Source of the DNA: Vibrio sp. 05-20-BW147
GTDB lineage: Bacteria > Pseudomonadota > Gammaproteobacteria > Enterobacterales > Vibrionaceae
Assembly: GCF_013369385.1 (NCBI RefSeq)
Contig: NZ_SZTO01000012.1
Coordinates: forward strand, 1 to 64,000
Direction: 5' to 3'
DNA length: 64,000 nucleotides
The notes under the pieces are model-generated. The model saw only the letters and a program-made list of their open reading frames with translations, did not search any database and was not told the origin of the DNA. The translations under genes were made by a program, and so were the position numbers. The number at the start of each line of letters is the position of its first letter. Positions within the stretch are counted from its first letter, which is position 1. Below are positions 56,829 through 64,000 of this stretch, piece after piece.

Positions 56829-57773
56829 TTACCCTAGCGCATCCGATAGCGATAACAATGCTGGCCCAACGGCAACAATAAAGAAACAAGGCCATATAAA
56901 TAACAGTAGCGGAAAAATCATCTTTGTCGGAATTTTTGCTGCAATTTCTTCCACTTCCTGATTACGTTTGTCACGGAAATCTTCCGTATAATCACGCAAC
57001 GTTTGTGACAAACTGCCGCCAATTTTCGAGGCGTGAGCCAGCATGGTCACGAGGCCATTGATTTCCGTCAGCCCAGTGCGAGTCACCAAATCCTCAAACG
57101 CGGTCGACATTTCGACCCCTGCTTTGATCTTGGCACATACCGTATCCAACTCATCGGCAAACTCAGGGTGAGAGATGGCCAACTCATCGGCCACTTTTCG
57201 CAATGCCGCATTAAAACCTAAACCGGATTCGGTACACACGACCAATAAGTCCAGTGCATCAGGAACACCTGCACGAATCATACGTTGACGCTTTTTGACA
57301 AAGTGGTTGAGTCCAATATTAGGTATATACAGACCGCCTGCGATTGACACGATGATAGCAATAGAACTGTTGTCCATGTCAGGCAACAAAAAGAAAACCA
57401 GCGCCGCACCAGTAAAGCCCAACACAGCAAAAACAGCCTTGATAATGTAAAACACCGTCAAGGCATCTCGATTGTGGAAACCGGCATGCATTAACTGGCT
57501 GCGTATGCTTTCTTTCTCCTTCGAACTTTTCCCCACCATGATCGGGGTAAGGGACTCCAATGTATTTTCAACTTTGCGATTTTTCTTTTTCAGTGCTTGT
57601 CCTGAAACTTCTTTATGAATTTGCTCAAGCTTTTTCTTCACTGGTGCGCGATTACCGGAAAACACGACGGCAACCGTGACAACCAACAAACTAGTGGAGA
57701 TCAGAACTAATGCAAGCAACACCCATTGTTCATCGAGCTGCACATTACCAAACACCGAAAGTAGTTCGTCCAT
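56829..57773 (-). CDS. Tad pilus inner-membrane platform protein TadC
   Basis: Type II secretion F-domain protein of 314 residues, partner of TadB in the inner-membrane platform that TadA acts on. Membrane helices lie near 15-35 and 100-140 and at the C-terminus; the cytoplasmic T2SSF core includes GVPDALDLLVVCTESGLGFN and LAHASKIGGSLSQTLRDYTE. ATG 57773 lies one base after the tadB TGA, with GAGG upstream. Confidence 0.92.
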   Translation of the reverse strand: MDELLSVFGNVQLDEQWVLLALVLISTSLLVVTVAVVFSGNRAPVKKKLEQIHKEVSGQALKKKNRKVENTLESLTPIMVGKSSKEKESIRSQLMHAGFHNRDALTVFYIIKAVFAVLGFTGAALVFFLLPDMDNSSIAIIVSIAGGLYIPNIGLNHFVKKRQRMIRAGVPDALDLLVVCTESGLGFNAALRKVADELAISHPEFADELDTVCAKIKAGVEMSTAFEDLVTRTGLTEINGLVTMLAHASKIGGSLSQTLRDYTEDFRDKRNQEVEEIAAKIPTKMIFPLLLFIWPCFFIVAVGPALLSLSDALG

Positions 57774-57774
57774 A

Positions 57775-58740
57775 TCACACCTCGAAATTGATGATATTGC
57801 GAATCCAAATGGCGCCAAAAAACAAACTGACTATCCCCATTGTCACTAGCTCCATCCCTCGCTCATCTTGGTACAAGGGTTTGACGTATTCGGGGTTAAT
57901 GAACATCAGCCCGACAAACAAAACAAATGGAGAGAGCACGAGAATCCAGGCCGACATGCGGCTTTCAGCCGAGATGGTTTTGATTTTTCGCGTTAACTTG
58001 AAACGTTGGCGAAGCACCTTGCCGACTTTTTCAAGGTTTTCAGACAGATTCCCGCCCGTTTCTTTCTGTAATAACACCGCACTGGAAAATGCCAACATTG
58101 ACACCGTTGGGGTGCGCTCCGCCATTTGCATGATCGCCAAACGCATGTCATAACCATAATTGAGTAAGTTAAAGGTATTTTTAAACTCAATCCCAATCGG
58201 TGGTGCCATCTCGTTGCCCACTTCATTGAACGCTTGAGTCACGGGTTGACCGGCTTGCAACATACGTCGAATAATATCAAGCGCGTCTGGTAGCTGCTCT
58301 TCAAAACGATTTAGTCGGTTGGTAATACGCTTTTGCAGGTAAAACTGCAATGCGAACCAAATCGCAGAGCCGCCCACCAAGGCGAGATACCAAGGCTGAG
58401 CCAGAATCATCATAGTGACAATGGTGGTAAAACTAATGATCGAACAGACCATTAATGTCTGCGCCAAAGACCAATCTAGGCCTGAAAGTTCGATCGACTT
58501 TTTCAACGAAGCAAAGGCAGCCACTTTGACCAAACTGCGATCTAAAGGAGACAAGCTTTTTAAATAGTGCTCTTGAAGTAGAGAGCGCGCCTCTTCATCT
58601 AGGTTCATCTGCGTTTCTTTCAAACGCTGAGAGAGCTCTTTGTGCTTAGCTTTACTGCCTGCGGCGGGAAGAATTAGAGCCTGAGAGATAAACACCACCG
58701 CAAAAAAGAGCAATACGAAGAAATAGGTAATATCATCCAT
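57775..58740 (-). CDS. Tad pilus inner-membrane platform protein TadB
   Basis: Type II secretion F-domain protein of 321 residues with an N-terminal helix (TYFFVLLFFAVVFISQALIL), a middle pair of helices, the T2SSF core EEQLPDALDIIRRMLQAGQP and LLQKETGGNLSENLEKVGKV, and a C-terminal helix. Start ATG 58740 has GGGAGG upstream; tadA ends 12 bp before. With TadC it forms the platform for pilin extrusion. Confidence 0.93.
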   Translation of the reverse strand: MDDITYFFVLLFFAVVFISQALILPAAGSKAKHKELSQRLKETQMNLDEEARSLLQEHYLKSLSPLDRSLVKVAAFASLKKSIELSGLDWSLAQTLMVCSIISFTTIVTMMILAQPWYLALVGGSAIWFALQFYLQKRITNRLNRFEEQLPDALDIIRRMLQAGQPVTQAFNEVGNEMAPPIGIEFKNTFNLLNYGYDMRLAIMQMAERTPTVSMLAFSSAVLLQKETGGNLSENLEKVGKVLRQRFKLTRKIKTISAESRMSAWILVLSPFVLFVGLMFINPEYVKPLYQDERGMELVTMGIVSLFFGAIWIRNIINFEV

Positions 58741-58752
58741 GTTTGCCTCCCG

Positions 58753-60240
58753 CTATGCATAGCTTTCATTAAAGAGCTCAAACGGCAGATCTAAGCCACG
58801 TTTGGTCAGTTGATCGTGACAAGCTGGCACCACTCCTGTCGCAGTGTAGTAACCGAGAATATTGCCATTGGCATCGAGACCTTGGCGTTTAAAGTGGAAG
58901 ATCTCCGACATGGTAATGATCTCCCCTTCCATACCATTGATTTCTTGAATGCTCACCATGCGACGTTTACCGTCTTCTTGGCGCTCCATCTGCACCACTA
59001 AGTGAATCGCCGAAGCAATTTGCGCACGCAAGTTTTTGGTCGAAATATTCCAACCCGCCATGGCGAACATATTTTCTACCCGACTCAGCGCATCACGAGG
59101 GGTATTGGCGTGAATGGTCGCCAGAGATCCGTCGTGACCGGTGTTCATTGCCGCCAGCATATCCACCGCTTCAGCACCACGTACCTCCCCGAGCACAATG
59201 CGATCAGGGCGCATCCGTAGCGCATTTTTCACCAAATCACGCTGAGTGATTTCGCCTTTGCCTTCCAAGTTGGGAGGACGCGTTTCCAATCTCACCACGT
59301 GCGGTTGTTGCAGTTGCAGCTCTGCCGAGTCTTCAATGGTGATAATGCGATCATCGGAAGGGATAAAACCGGAGAAGATGTTGAGAGTGGTGGTTTTCCC
59401 TGAGCCCGTACCACCCGCAATCAAAATATTCAGCTCCCCTTTCACCGCCGCTTCAACAAACTTAGCCATTTGCGGCGAGAGGGAGTTATAACCAAGCATG
59501 TTGTCCATGGTGAGCTTGTCAACGGCAAAACGACGAATGGAAACGGATGCACCATCGAGCGCTAAAGGCGGTATGATGGCGTTGACTCGCGAGCCATCCA
59601 GCAAACGCGCATCCACCATGGGTGACGCTTCATCAATACGACGCCCTACCTGGCTGACGATACGATCGATGATGTTGCGTAAGTGGCGGTCGTCTAGAAA
59701 GGTATATGGTGTTTTTTCTAGCTTACCGCGTCGCTCTACAAACACATTTTTTGGGCCATTAACCAAAATATCTGACACCGTTTTATCATGCAGCAACGGC
59801 TCTAGAGGACCTAAGCCAAAGACCTCGTCTTCAATTTGTCTGATCACCCGCTTGCGCCCTTCCGAGCTCATTGGGTGAGTTTGATCGTCCGCCATTAAGT
59901 GTACGATGGCATCATGAAGCTCTTTCTTGGCCCGCTCTTTCTCTAAACTCGACAACAACCCCAAATCTAAGGTTTCCAATAAACGCTGATGGTAATAGTG
60001 TTTTATGGCCAACTCTTGTTCCAGTTGCTTACGCGCTTCCTCGACAGCCTTATCTTTTGCCTGACGCTCCAGCTGTTTTTTGTCTTGCGACAACACCTCA
60101 TCACTTACGATTTGTTGCGGCGACATGGTAGAGTCAATGCCCACCACAACATCATCACTGATGGTCGAATCTGGCTGTGTGACAAGAGCCTCTACTTTTT
60201 CCTGAAACTCTGGGTTGATATTTTTTCTTTTAAAAAACAT
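58753..60240 (-). CDS. Tad pilus ATPase TadA (CpaF)
   Basis: Secretion-superfamily hexameric ATPase of 495 residues that drives Flp pilus assembly and perhaps retraction. N-terminal all-alpha region (about 60-150), then the RecA-like core with Walker A GGTGSGKT at 276-283, Asp box ITIEDSAELQL and the His box MNTGHDGSLATIHANTPRDA. Start ATG 60240 follows AAGGACAAGG. It lies between tadZ and tadB. Confidence 0.95.
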   Translation of the reverse strand: MFFKRKNINPEFQEKVEALVTQPDSTISDDVVVGIDSTMSPQQIVSDEVLSQDKKQLERQAKDKAVEEARKQLEQELAIKHYYHQRLLETLDLGLLSSLEKERAKKELHDAIVHLMADDQTHPMSSEGRKRVIRQIEDEVFGLGPLEPLLHDKTVSDILVNGPKNVFVERRGKLEKTPYTFLDDRHLRNIIDRIVSQVGRRIDEASPMVDARLLDGSRVNAIIPPLALDGASVSIRRFAVDKLTMDNMLGYNSLSPQMAKFVEAAVKGELNILIAGGTGSGKTTTLNIFSGFIPSDDRIITIEDSAELQLQQPHVVRLETRPPNLEGKGEITQRDLVKNALRMRPDRIVLGEVRGAEAVDMLAAMNTGHDGSLATIHANTPRDALSRVENMFAMAGWNISTKNLRAQIASAIHLVVQMERQEDGKRRMVSIQEINGMEGEIITMSEIFHFKRQGLDANGNILGYYTATGVVPACHDQLTKRGLDLPFELFNESYA

Positions 60241-60272
60241 AACCTTGTCCTTTTATTTTTAATTCTTACGCT

Positions 60273-61490
60273 CTAAGAAAATAGTTTCTTTAACCAACTT
60301 TTTTTCTCTTCTTCAGGTTTCGCAATGTGATGAGAAAACTCGACAATGGAACGCGTAATCGCACTGTTTTTTTTGCTCTCCACAAAAGGTTTGCCTAAGT
60401 TGGCACTCTCTACCGCCACTCGGTAGTCATTAGGAATCATAAAGACCGGAATGCCAGTGATGGTGTGCTCGATATCTTTCAATTTGATCGATGCACGTTT
60501 TTCATAGCGATTAACGATCAACTCAATCTGCTCTTTCGTCACGCCATACTCAAAAGTGAGCATGCGTAAAATGCGAGAGGTGTTTTTTATCGCCGCCAAA
60601 TTCTGCTGTGTCACTAAAAAAACCTTGGTCGCGGGAGACACCACCGCAGAAAATATCCGATCAACACCTCTCGATAAATCGATGATGACATAGGGGTATA
60701 TTTCTCTCAGCACAGGGAGTAAACGACCTATTTCTTTCGCTTTATCAAAATCTTCAGTGTTATTTTCATGGAAAAATCCAAGCACATGTAAACCACTGGC
60801 CATTTTAGTCACCATGGCAGAGAGAGAGTCGTGGTCTAAATCTTTCGAGTGTTCAATCACATCCGTTAAGCTGTATTGAGGTGAAATGTTGAGGTATTCA
60901 GAAATGACGCCAAAAGGAATATCCACATCCAGCAGCAAGACTTTTCCAGGATGAGTACCCGCTACTTCCAATGCCGTGTTTAACGCCAATGTGGACGCCC
61001 CACATCCGCCTTTGGTGTTGATAAAAAGATATAATTCTCCGGACTCTCGACTCGAAAATTTCTCATCCGATACATTTTTTAGCAGATGAAAGAAATCCCC
61101 CACCATCGCTTTATCTGACACAAAGTCAGCCGCTCCCAAACGCAAGGCAATCTTAAGCGCCCCGTTATCGCTCTCATCACCAAATACGATAAGAGAAGCT
61201 TCAAAATCCTCACTCGGTGCTTCATATTCTTGCAAGGCGAGCACTTTTTGAGCCCAATTAGGCCCAGTTTCGACAAAAATTAAGTCGGGTGGCGTCAAAT
61301 GAGCAAGACCCGATACATTAAAGTTATGCAGTGAGATCAGGTCAAAACTGAGGTTTTTACACAGCTTGAGCTGCGCCCCCATATGAAGCTGAAATCGATC
61401 GCTACCGTACAACACCCAGATATGTAAACTGGTTTTTAAGCGAGCATAACTTTCATCATTGTTTCTATTGAGCTTCACAGCTTCTCCCAT
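60273..61490 (-). CDS. Tad pilus localisation protein TadZ (CpaE)
   Basis: ParA/MinD-superfamily protein of 405 residues that places the Tad machine at the pole. The N-terminal ~140 residues form an atypical receiver-like domain (IWVLYGSDRF, FVSDKAMVGDFFHLLKNV); the ATPase domain begins with the deviant Walker A KGGCGAST at 160-167, Cys replacing the second-position residue as in TadZ proteins, then LLLDVDIPFG. Start ATG 61490, 10 bp after the tadF stop; the longer frame overlaps tadF. Confidence 0.9.
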   Translation of the reverse strand: MGEAVKLNRNNDESYARLKTSLHIWVLYGSDRFQLHMGAQLKLCKNLSFDLISLHNFNVSGLAHLTPPDLIFVETGPNWAQKVLALQEYEAPSEDFEASLIVFGDESDNGALKIALRLGAADFVSDKAMVGDFFHLLKNVSDEKFSSRESGELYLFINTKGGCGASTLALNTALEVAGTHPGKVLLLDVDIPFGVISEYLNISPQYSLTDVIEHSKDLDHDSLSAMVTKMASGLHVLGFFHENNTEDFDKAKEIGRLLPVLREIYPYVIIDLSRGVDRIFSAVVSPATKVFLVTQQNLAAIKNTSRILRMLTFEYGVTKEQIELIVNRYEKRASIKLKDIEHTITGIPVFMIPNDYRVAVESANLGKPFVESKKNSAITRSIVEFSHHIAKPEEEKKSWLKKLFS

Positions 61491-61500
61491 ATACCGTCCC

Positions 61501-62019
61501 CTAGCAGTCTGTTGTGGACCCATCCGAATCGTTTTTATTTGGTCTCACTACACCCAGGCTTTCCACCGGTAGTGTGGTTTCAAATTCTGGAATGGTCACT
61601 AAGCCGTTGTTTCCTAAAAAATTAAGAACAGAAACAAATTGAAACTGATAATTACTCACTCTAGCTCTGACGTATTTTATGGTGATGAAAACATCATTAT
61701 CTGTAGGGTCTCCCGCCACCACATCTCCATTGGCATCGAGATACTCAATCACCAAATGCTGATCCGAAAAATTGCTTGGTAAACTACTGTTGATTATCGT
61801 ATTTTTGACATTTTGATGCGCAGTCGAAGTGACGTAACACACCGTGGCTAAGCGCGCGGCTTTGCGTGTTGCTTCGTTGATCATTTGAATCGAAAACATG
61901 TAATAGCCAATTGAAAAAATCGACAGCAAAATCAACATGAGTACCGTGGAGACGATAGTCAGCTCGATCACCGCCAATCCCTGCACTTTTTTGCCACTTC
62001 TTCCACCATGTTTCCTCAC
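61501..62019 (-). CDS. Tad minor pseudopilin TadF
   Basis: Single-pass TadE-like pseudopilin of 172 residues. Prepilin-type N-terminus: basic leader MRKHGGRSGKKVQGLAVIEL, then a hydrophobic helix (TIVSTVLMLILLSIFSIGYY), with the conserved Glu after the likely TadV cleavage site (G/LAVIE). GTG start at 62019 has GAGGAG at six bases and overlaps the tadE TGA (GTGA), indicating coupling. Confidence 0.87.
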   Translation of the reverse strand: MRKHGGRSGKKVQGLAVIELTIVSTVLMLILLSIFSIGYYMFSIQMINEATRKAARLATVCYVTSTAHQNVKNTIINSSLPSNFSDQHLVIEYLDANGDVVAGDPTDNDVFITIKYVRARVSNYQFQFVSVLNFLGNNGLVTIPEFETTLPVESLGVVRPNKNDSDGSTTDC

Positions 62020-62453
62020 AATCCGCTCCTCATTACCGATGACGCCGTAAAGGTAATTCCCAACTCTGTATTGGTGTAGGGGATCTTAGTGAAGGCTGGT
62101 ACATAGGTATAAGAAGCCGTCACGGTCACCACCCCTCCGCTGTGAGTAATGGTAATATCGTCAGCGGTTAAGTTATCTAAAATAGTGTAGCTGCCTCCAG
62201 AGACTTGCCCATGTAACACCATGTTTTTGATGTCGGCTTCGTTGGCGATTTGGTCATAAGTAATGGTGCCGTAAACATCGTTCACCGCAAAACGAGCACC
62301 ATTTTGCACCCCTTTCGCCAAAGTATTGTATTGGGTGAACATGTGGCCGATTTCCAACATCCCGACGAGAAGAATCAGGATCACAGGGAGGGTCGCCACC
62401 ATCTCGACCGCGGCGAAACCTTGTTGACGAATGATTCGATTTAAGAAGGTCAT
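62016..62453 (-). CDS. Tad minor pseudopilin TadE
   Basis: Pseudopilin of 145 residues: MTFLNRIIRQQGFAAVEMVA contains the cleavage motif QQG/FAAVE with conserved Glu, then helix TLPVILILLVGMLEIGHMF. ATG 62453 is one base after the tadG stop, with GGAGGT eight bases upstream; the open frame extends 39 codons into tadG, which I reject. It overlaps tadF by four bases. Confidence 0.88.
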   Translation of the reverse strand: MTFLNRIIRQQGFAAVEMVATLPVILILLVGMLEIGHMFTQYNTLAKGVQNGARFAVNDVYGTITYDQIANEADIKNMVLHGQVSGGSYTILDNLTADDITITHSGGVVTVTASYTYVPAFTKIPYTNTELGITFTASSVMRSGL

Positions 62454-62454
62454 G

Positions 62455-63675
62455 TTAAGCACCTCCACTGTTGGGGTCTTTGTACATGATGATTTTGTAG
62501 GCACCTTGGTTTCCTGGTGTATTACCAATCGAGCCGTTTTCCACCACACATGAGTCAACGAACTCACCAAACACCACTTGTCCTAAACCAGAGTTGTTTG
62601 TTGGTACACGCTGCAAAAGGAAGAAACAGCCAACTTCCACCACAGTATAGGTCGTGGTACCACCACTCGACCCCGAGCAATCCACCATAGGGATCGGTAA
62701 AACACGACGCCAAGGCTGACCACCGGACTCACAATCACCTGAACTGCTATCGGCAATGCAAGCTTCCGTCTTAGCTTTGTACTCCGCATAGGTAAGGTCA
62801 CTGGCATAGTCATAAATCACATTACCATCACTATCGAGTGTGGCTGGCGTGTCGGGAAGGTCAGTAATGAAATCAGGTGGATAATTACTGCTTGAAACAC
62901 CCCCTTGATAGATGCCAAGTCGAGTATTTGCTCCCTGCCCAACTGGCCCGGCAGCTACCCCTGTTTGGGTATTAATGCTGCCACCAATTTGCACCGTGCC
63001 ATCGTAACCGCCACCTAATGCTTCACGGACAGTGTCGGCACCCGAGCCAAAATCAAGCAGATGGAAGTTACCTGGCCCCATACTGGATAAACTGCTATCG
63101 CCGACTTTTAAAACGTAGACTTCACCTGCGTTGTAGCCATAGATACCGCCAGTTTCGTCACCCTTACACACTCCTATCGGCACCACATTGCTGATGGTGT
63201 TGATGTTAGAACTTGGGCCAGCCACCGCCGAAGCTGAAACGACTTTACTCAGTCCTAACGCTTGCATGAAAAACTCACTCAAACTGAGATTATCCACCGA
63301 CACACGCACATAAATATCGCCAGTGTCATCAAAGCTGCCGTCGGGGAAAGTCAAAGGATCGTTAGAATAGGCAATGGCAAAAGTCGCCGAATCCATATCC
63401 AACTCACTGTTGCCAGAAGCATTATGCATGGAGGTGAGTGTTGAAATGGCCGCTTCCGTTGCCTCGTCCGTGTCGTGGGTAGCATCGGCAACCATAGCCG
63501 CGGCCAAGGCTGCCGCATCTACCGCATTTTGAAGCTTGGTGCGATTGACCACTTGGTGTGTCACATCAATGGCTAAGGCAGCCATAATGATAAAGCTCAG
63601 CATGGCGACCGTGATTAACACCGCCACTAAACCTTGCTGTTTACGTCTTCCATTGCGGTATCTGCCTATGACCAT
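62455..63675 (-). CDS. TadG-like pilus-assembly protein
   Basis: Protein of 406 residues. N-terminus RRKQQGLVAVLITVAMLSFI is a pilin-like TadE/G hydrophobic segment; NRTKLQNAVDAAALAAAMVA is the hallmark of TadG-type proteins. The rest is a low-complexity, Gly/Ser/Asp-rich periplasmic domain with Cys-containing loops (GVCKGDETGG, CIADSSSGDCESGG). I do not see a complete von Willebrand A domain with MIDAS motif, so it may be a TadG-type protein lacking it. AAGGA precedes ATG 63675. In many tad loci tadG comes last; here it precedes tadE. Confidence 0.82.
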   Translation of the reverse strand: MVIGRYRNGRRKQQGLVAVLITVAMLSFIIMAALAIDVTHQVVNRTKLQNAVDAAALAAAMVADATHDTDEATEAAISTLTSMHNASGNSELDMDSATFAIAYSNDPLTFPDGSFDDTGDIYVRVSVDNLSLSEFFMQALGLSKVVSASAVAGPSSNINTISNVVPIGVCKGDETGGIYGYNAGEVYVLKVGDSSLSSMGPGNFHLLDFGSGADTVREALGGGYDGTVQIGGSINTQTGVAAGPVGQGANTRLGIYQGGVSSSNYPPDFITDLPDTPATLDSDGNVIYDYASDLTYAEYKAKTEACIADSSSGDCESGGQPWRRVLPIPMVDCSGSSGGTTTYTVVEVGCFFLLQRVPTNNSGLGQVVFGEFVDSCVVENGSIGNTPGNQGAYKIIMYKDPNSGGA

Positions 63676-63694
63676 AATGCATCCTTAACGGCTA

Positions 63695-63949
63695 TTACTT
63701 GAAACCGTTGATAACTTGGCTACTACTCGTCGACATGCTTTCAGTTTTCTTACCGAGGTAACCCTGATAAGCGCTGTCCATTTTATCGCCACTGCCGTAG
63801 GGAATAAGGTCTAGATTCTCCTGAGTTGCATCAGGGTTATAAGTTTGCTCTGCTTTAAGTTTAGCCACATGTTGGCCTAAAGGCGCATCATTTGCACATC
63901 CGCTTAAAAAAGAGACACTGATAATAAATAGCACGGTATAAACATTCAT
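63695..63949 (-). CDS. Small lipoprotein of the tad operon
   Basis: Predicted lipoprotein of 84 residues: signal MNVYTVLFIISVSFLSG then Cys18-Ala-Asn. The mature part is short and polar (APLGQHVAKLKAEQTYNPDA). AGGA lies seven bases before ATG 63949; a longer frame runs to the window edge but without a start I trust. By position between the outer-membrane genes and tadG it may correspond to RcpB-like or another secretin-associated lipoprotein; sequence alone does not say. It begins 19 bp before tadG in transcription order. Confidence 0.75.
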   Translation of the reverse strand: MNVYTVLFIISVSFLSGCANDAPLGQHVAKLKAEQTYNPDATQENLDLIPYGSGDKMDSAYQGYLGKKTESMSTSSSQVINGFK

Positions 63950-63959
63950 CTCTCTTTCC

Positions 63960-64000
63960 TTATAAACTGTGTCCAAACTCACCTTCAGTGCCACCTTGGC
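63960..64000 (-). CDS. 3' end of an upstream tad gene (partial)
   Basis: In the frame ending with TAA at 63960-63962 the last residues read QGGTEGEFGHSL. The stop falls 10 bases before the lipoprotein start, a spacing normal for this operon. In related tad loci the secretin gene rcpA/cpaC would be expected nearby; 13 codons are too few to identify it. Confidence 0.35.
   Translation of the reverse strand, partial: QGGTEGEFGHSL

Overview
This window reads as part of the larger chromosome of a Vibrio species, most like Vibrio vulnificus or a close relative. The evidence is gene content and order (argA - recD/recB/recC - TDT transporter/LysR - yebG - dapD; a DUF2850 protein; a Pseudomonas-type long DapD; a complete Tad pilus locus) together with moderate GC and very E. 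coli-like protein sequences. It is mostly well-packed housekeeping and catabolic DNA. I saw no tRNA, rRNA, transposase, prophage or CRISPR array. Species assignment is inference.

Layout. 1-0.6 kb: a tandem array of a ~168-bp unit, each unit holding two diverged, oppositely oriented palindromic elements. 0.7-3.9 kb (minus): csdE, tcdA, mltA and a DUF2850 membrane protein. 4.0-5.8 kb: argA, then a 60-residue orphan ORF behind a hairpin-rich leader. 5.8-15.4 kb (minus): recC, recB, recD, with an unexplained 312-bp gap between recC and recB. 15.6-25.5 kb: a LapC/YejM-type envelope protein, a TDT transporter with a divergent LysR regulator, LexA-controlled yebG, dapD, glpK-glpD and a ZntB/CorA transporter. 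25.5-30.8 kb: a divergent pair (GNAT + C39-like peptidase fusion; RimK-like ATP-grasp ligase), nnrS under an NsrR-type box, a gamma-glutamylcyclotransferase and an outer-membrane barrel.

31-52 kb is a galactose and galactoside utilisation region. It holds galR, a Cache chemoreceptor, galETKM on the minus strand, and a divergent cluster that matches E. coli ebgR-ebgA-ebgC-ygjI-ygjJ-ygjK, with two additions: an SGNH hydrolase translationally coupled to the EbgR-like repressor, and a tandem second copy of ygjI. A plausible flow is: outer-membrane barrel YgjJ and surface or periplasmic alpha-glucosidase YgjK liberate or admit oligosaccharides, the YgjI permeases bring substrates in, EbgA/EbgC hydrolyse beta-galactosides, and GalM/K/T/E feed galactose into glycolysis. 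Classical GalR-type boxes lie upstream of galE and galR. A different AT-rich palindrome of the type TTAGTAAAAGTTTTACTAA recurs before ygjH/galR, ebgA and ygjJ and may mark a shared local regulon.

52-55.7 kb: an orphan O-antigen-ligase-type membrane protein, a LysR regulator and a divergent chromate transporter. 55.8-64 kb (minus): a Tad/Flp pilus operon, read from the right edge inwards as an upstream gene tail, a small lipoprotein, tadG-like, tadE, tadF, tadZ, tadA, tadB, tadC, tadD; the flp, tadV, rcpC and rcpA genes must lie beyond the window. Start codons were chosen by ribosome-binding site and family length and often differ from the longest open frame.
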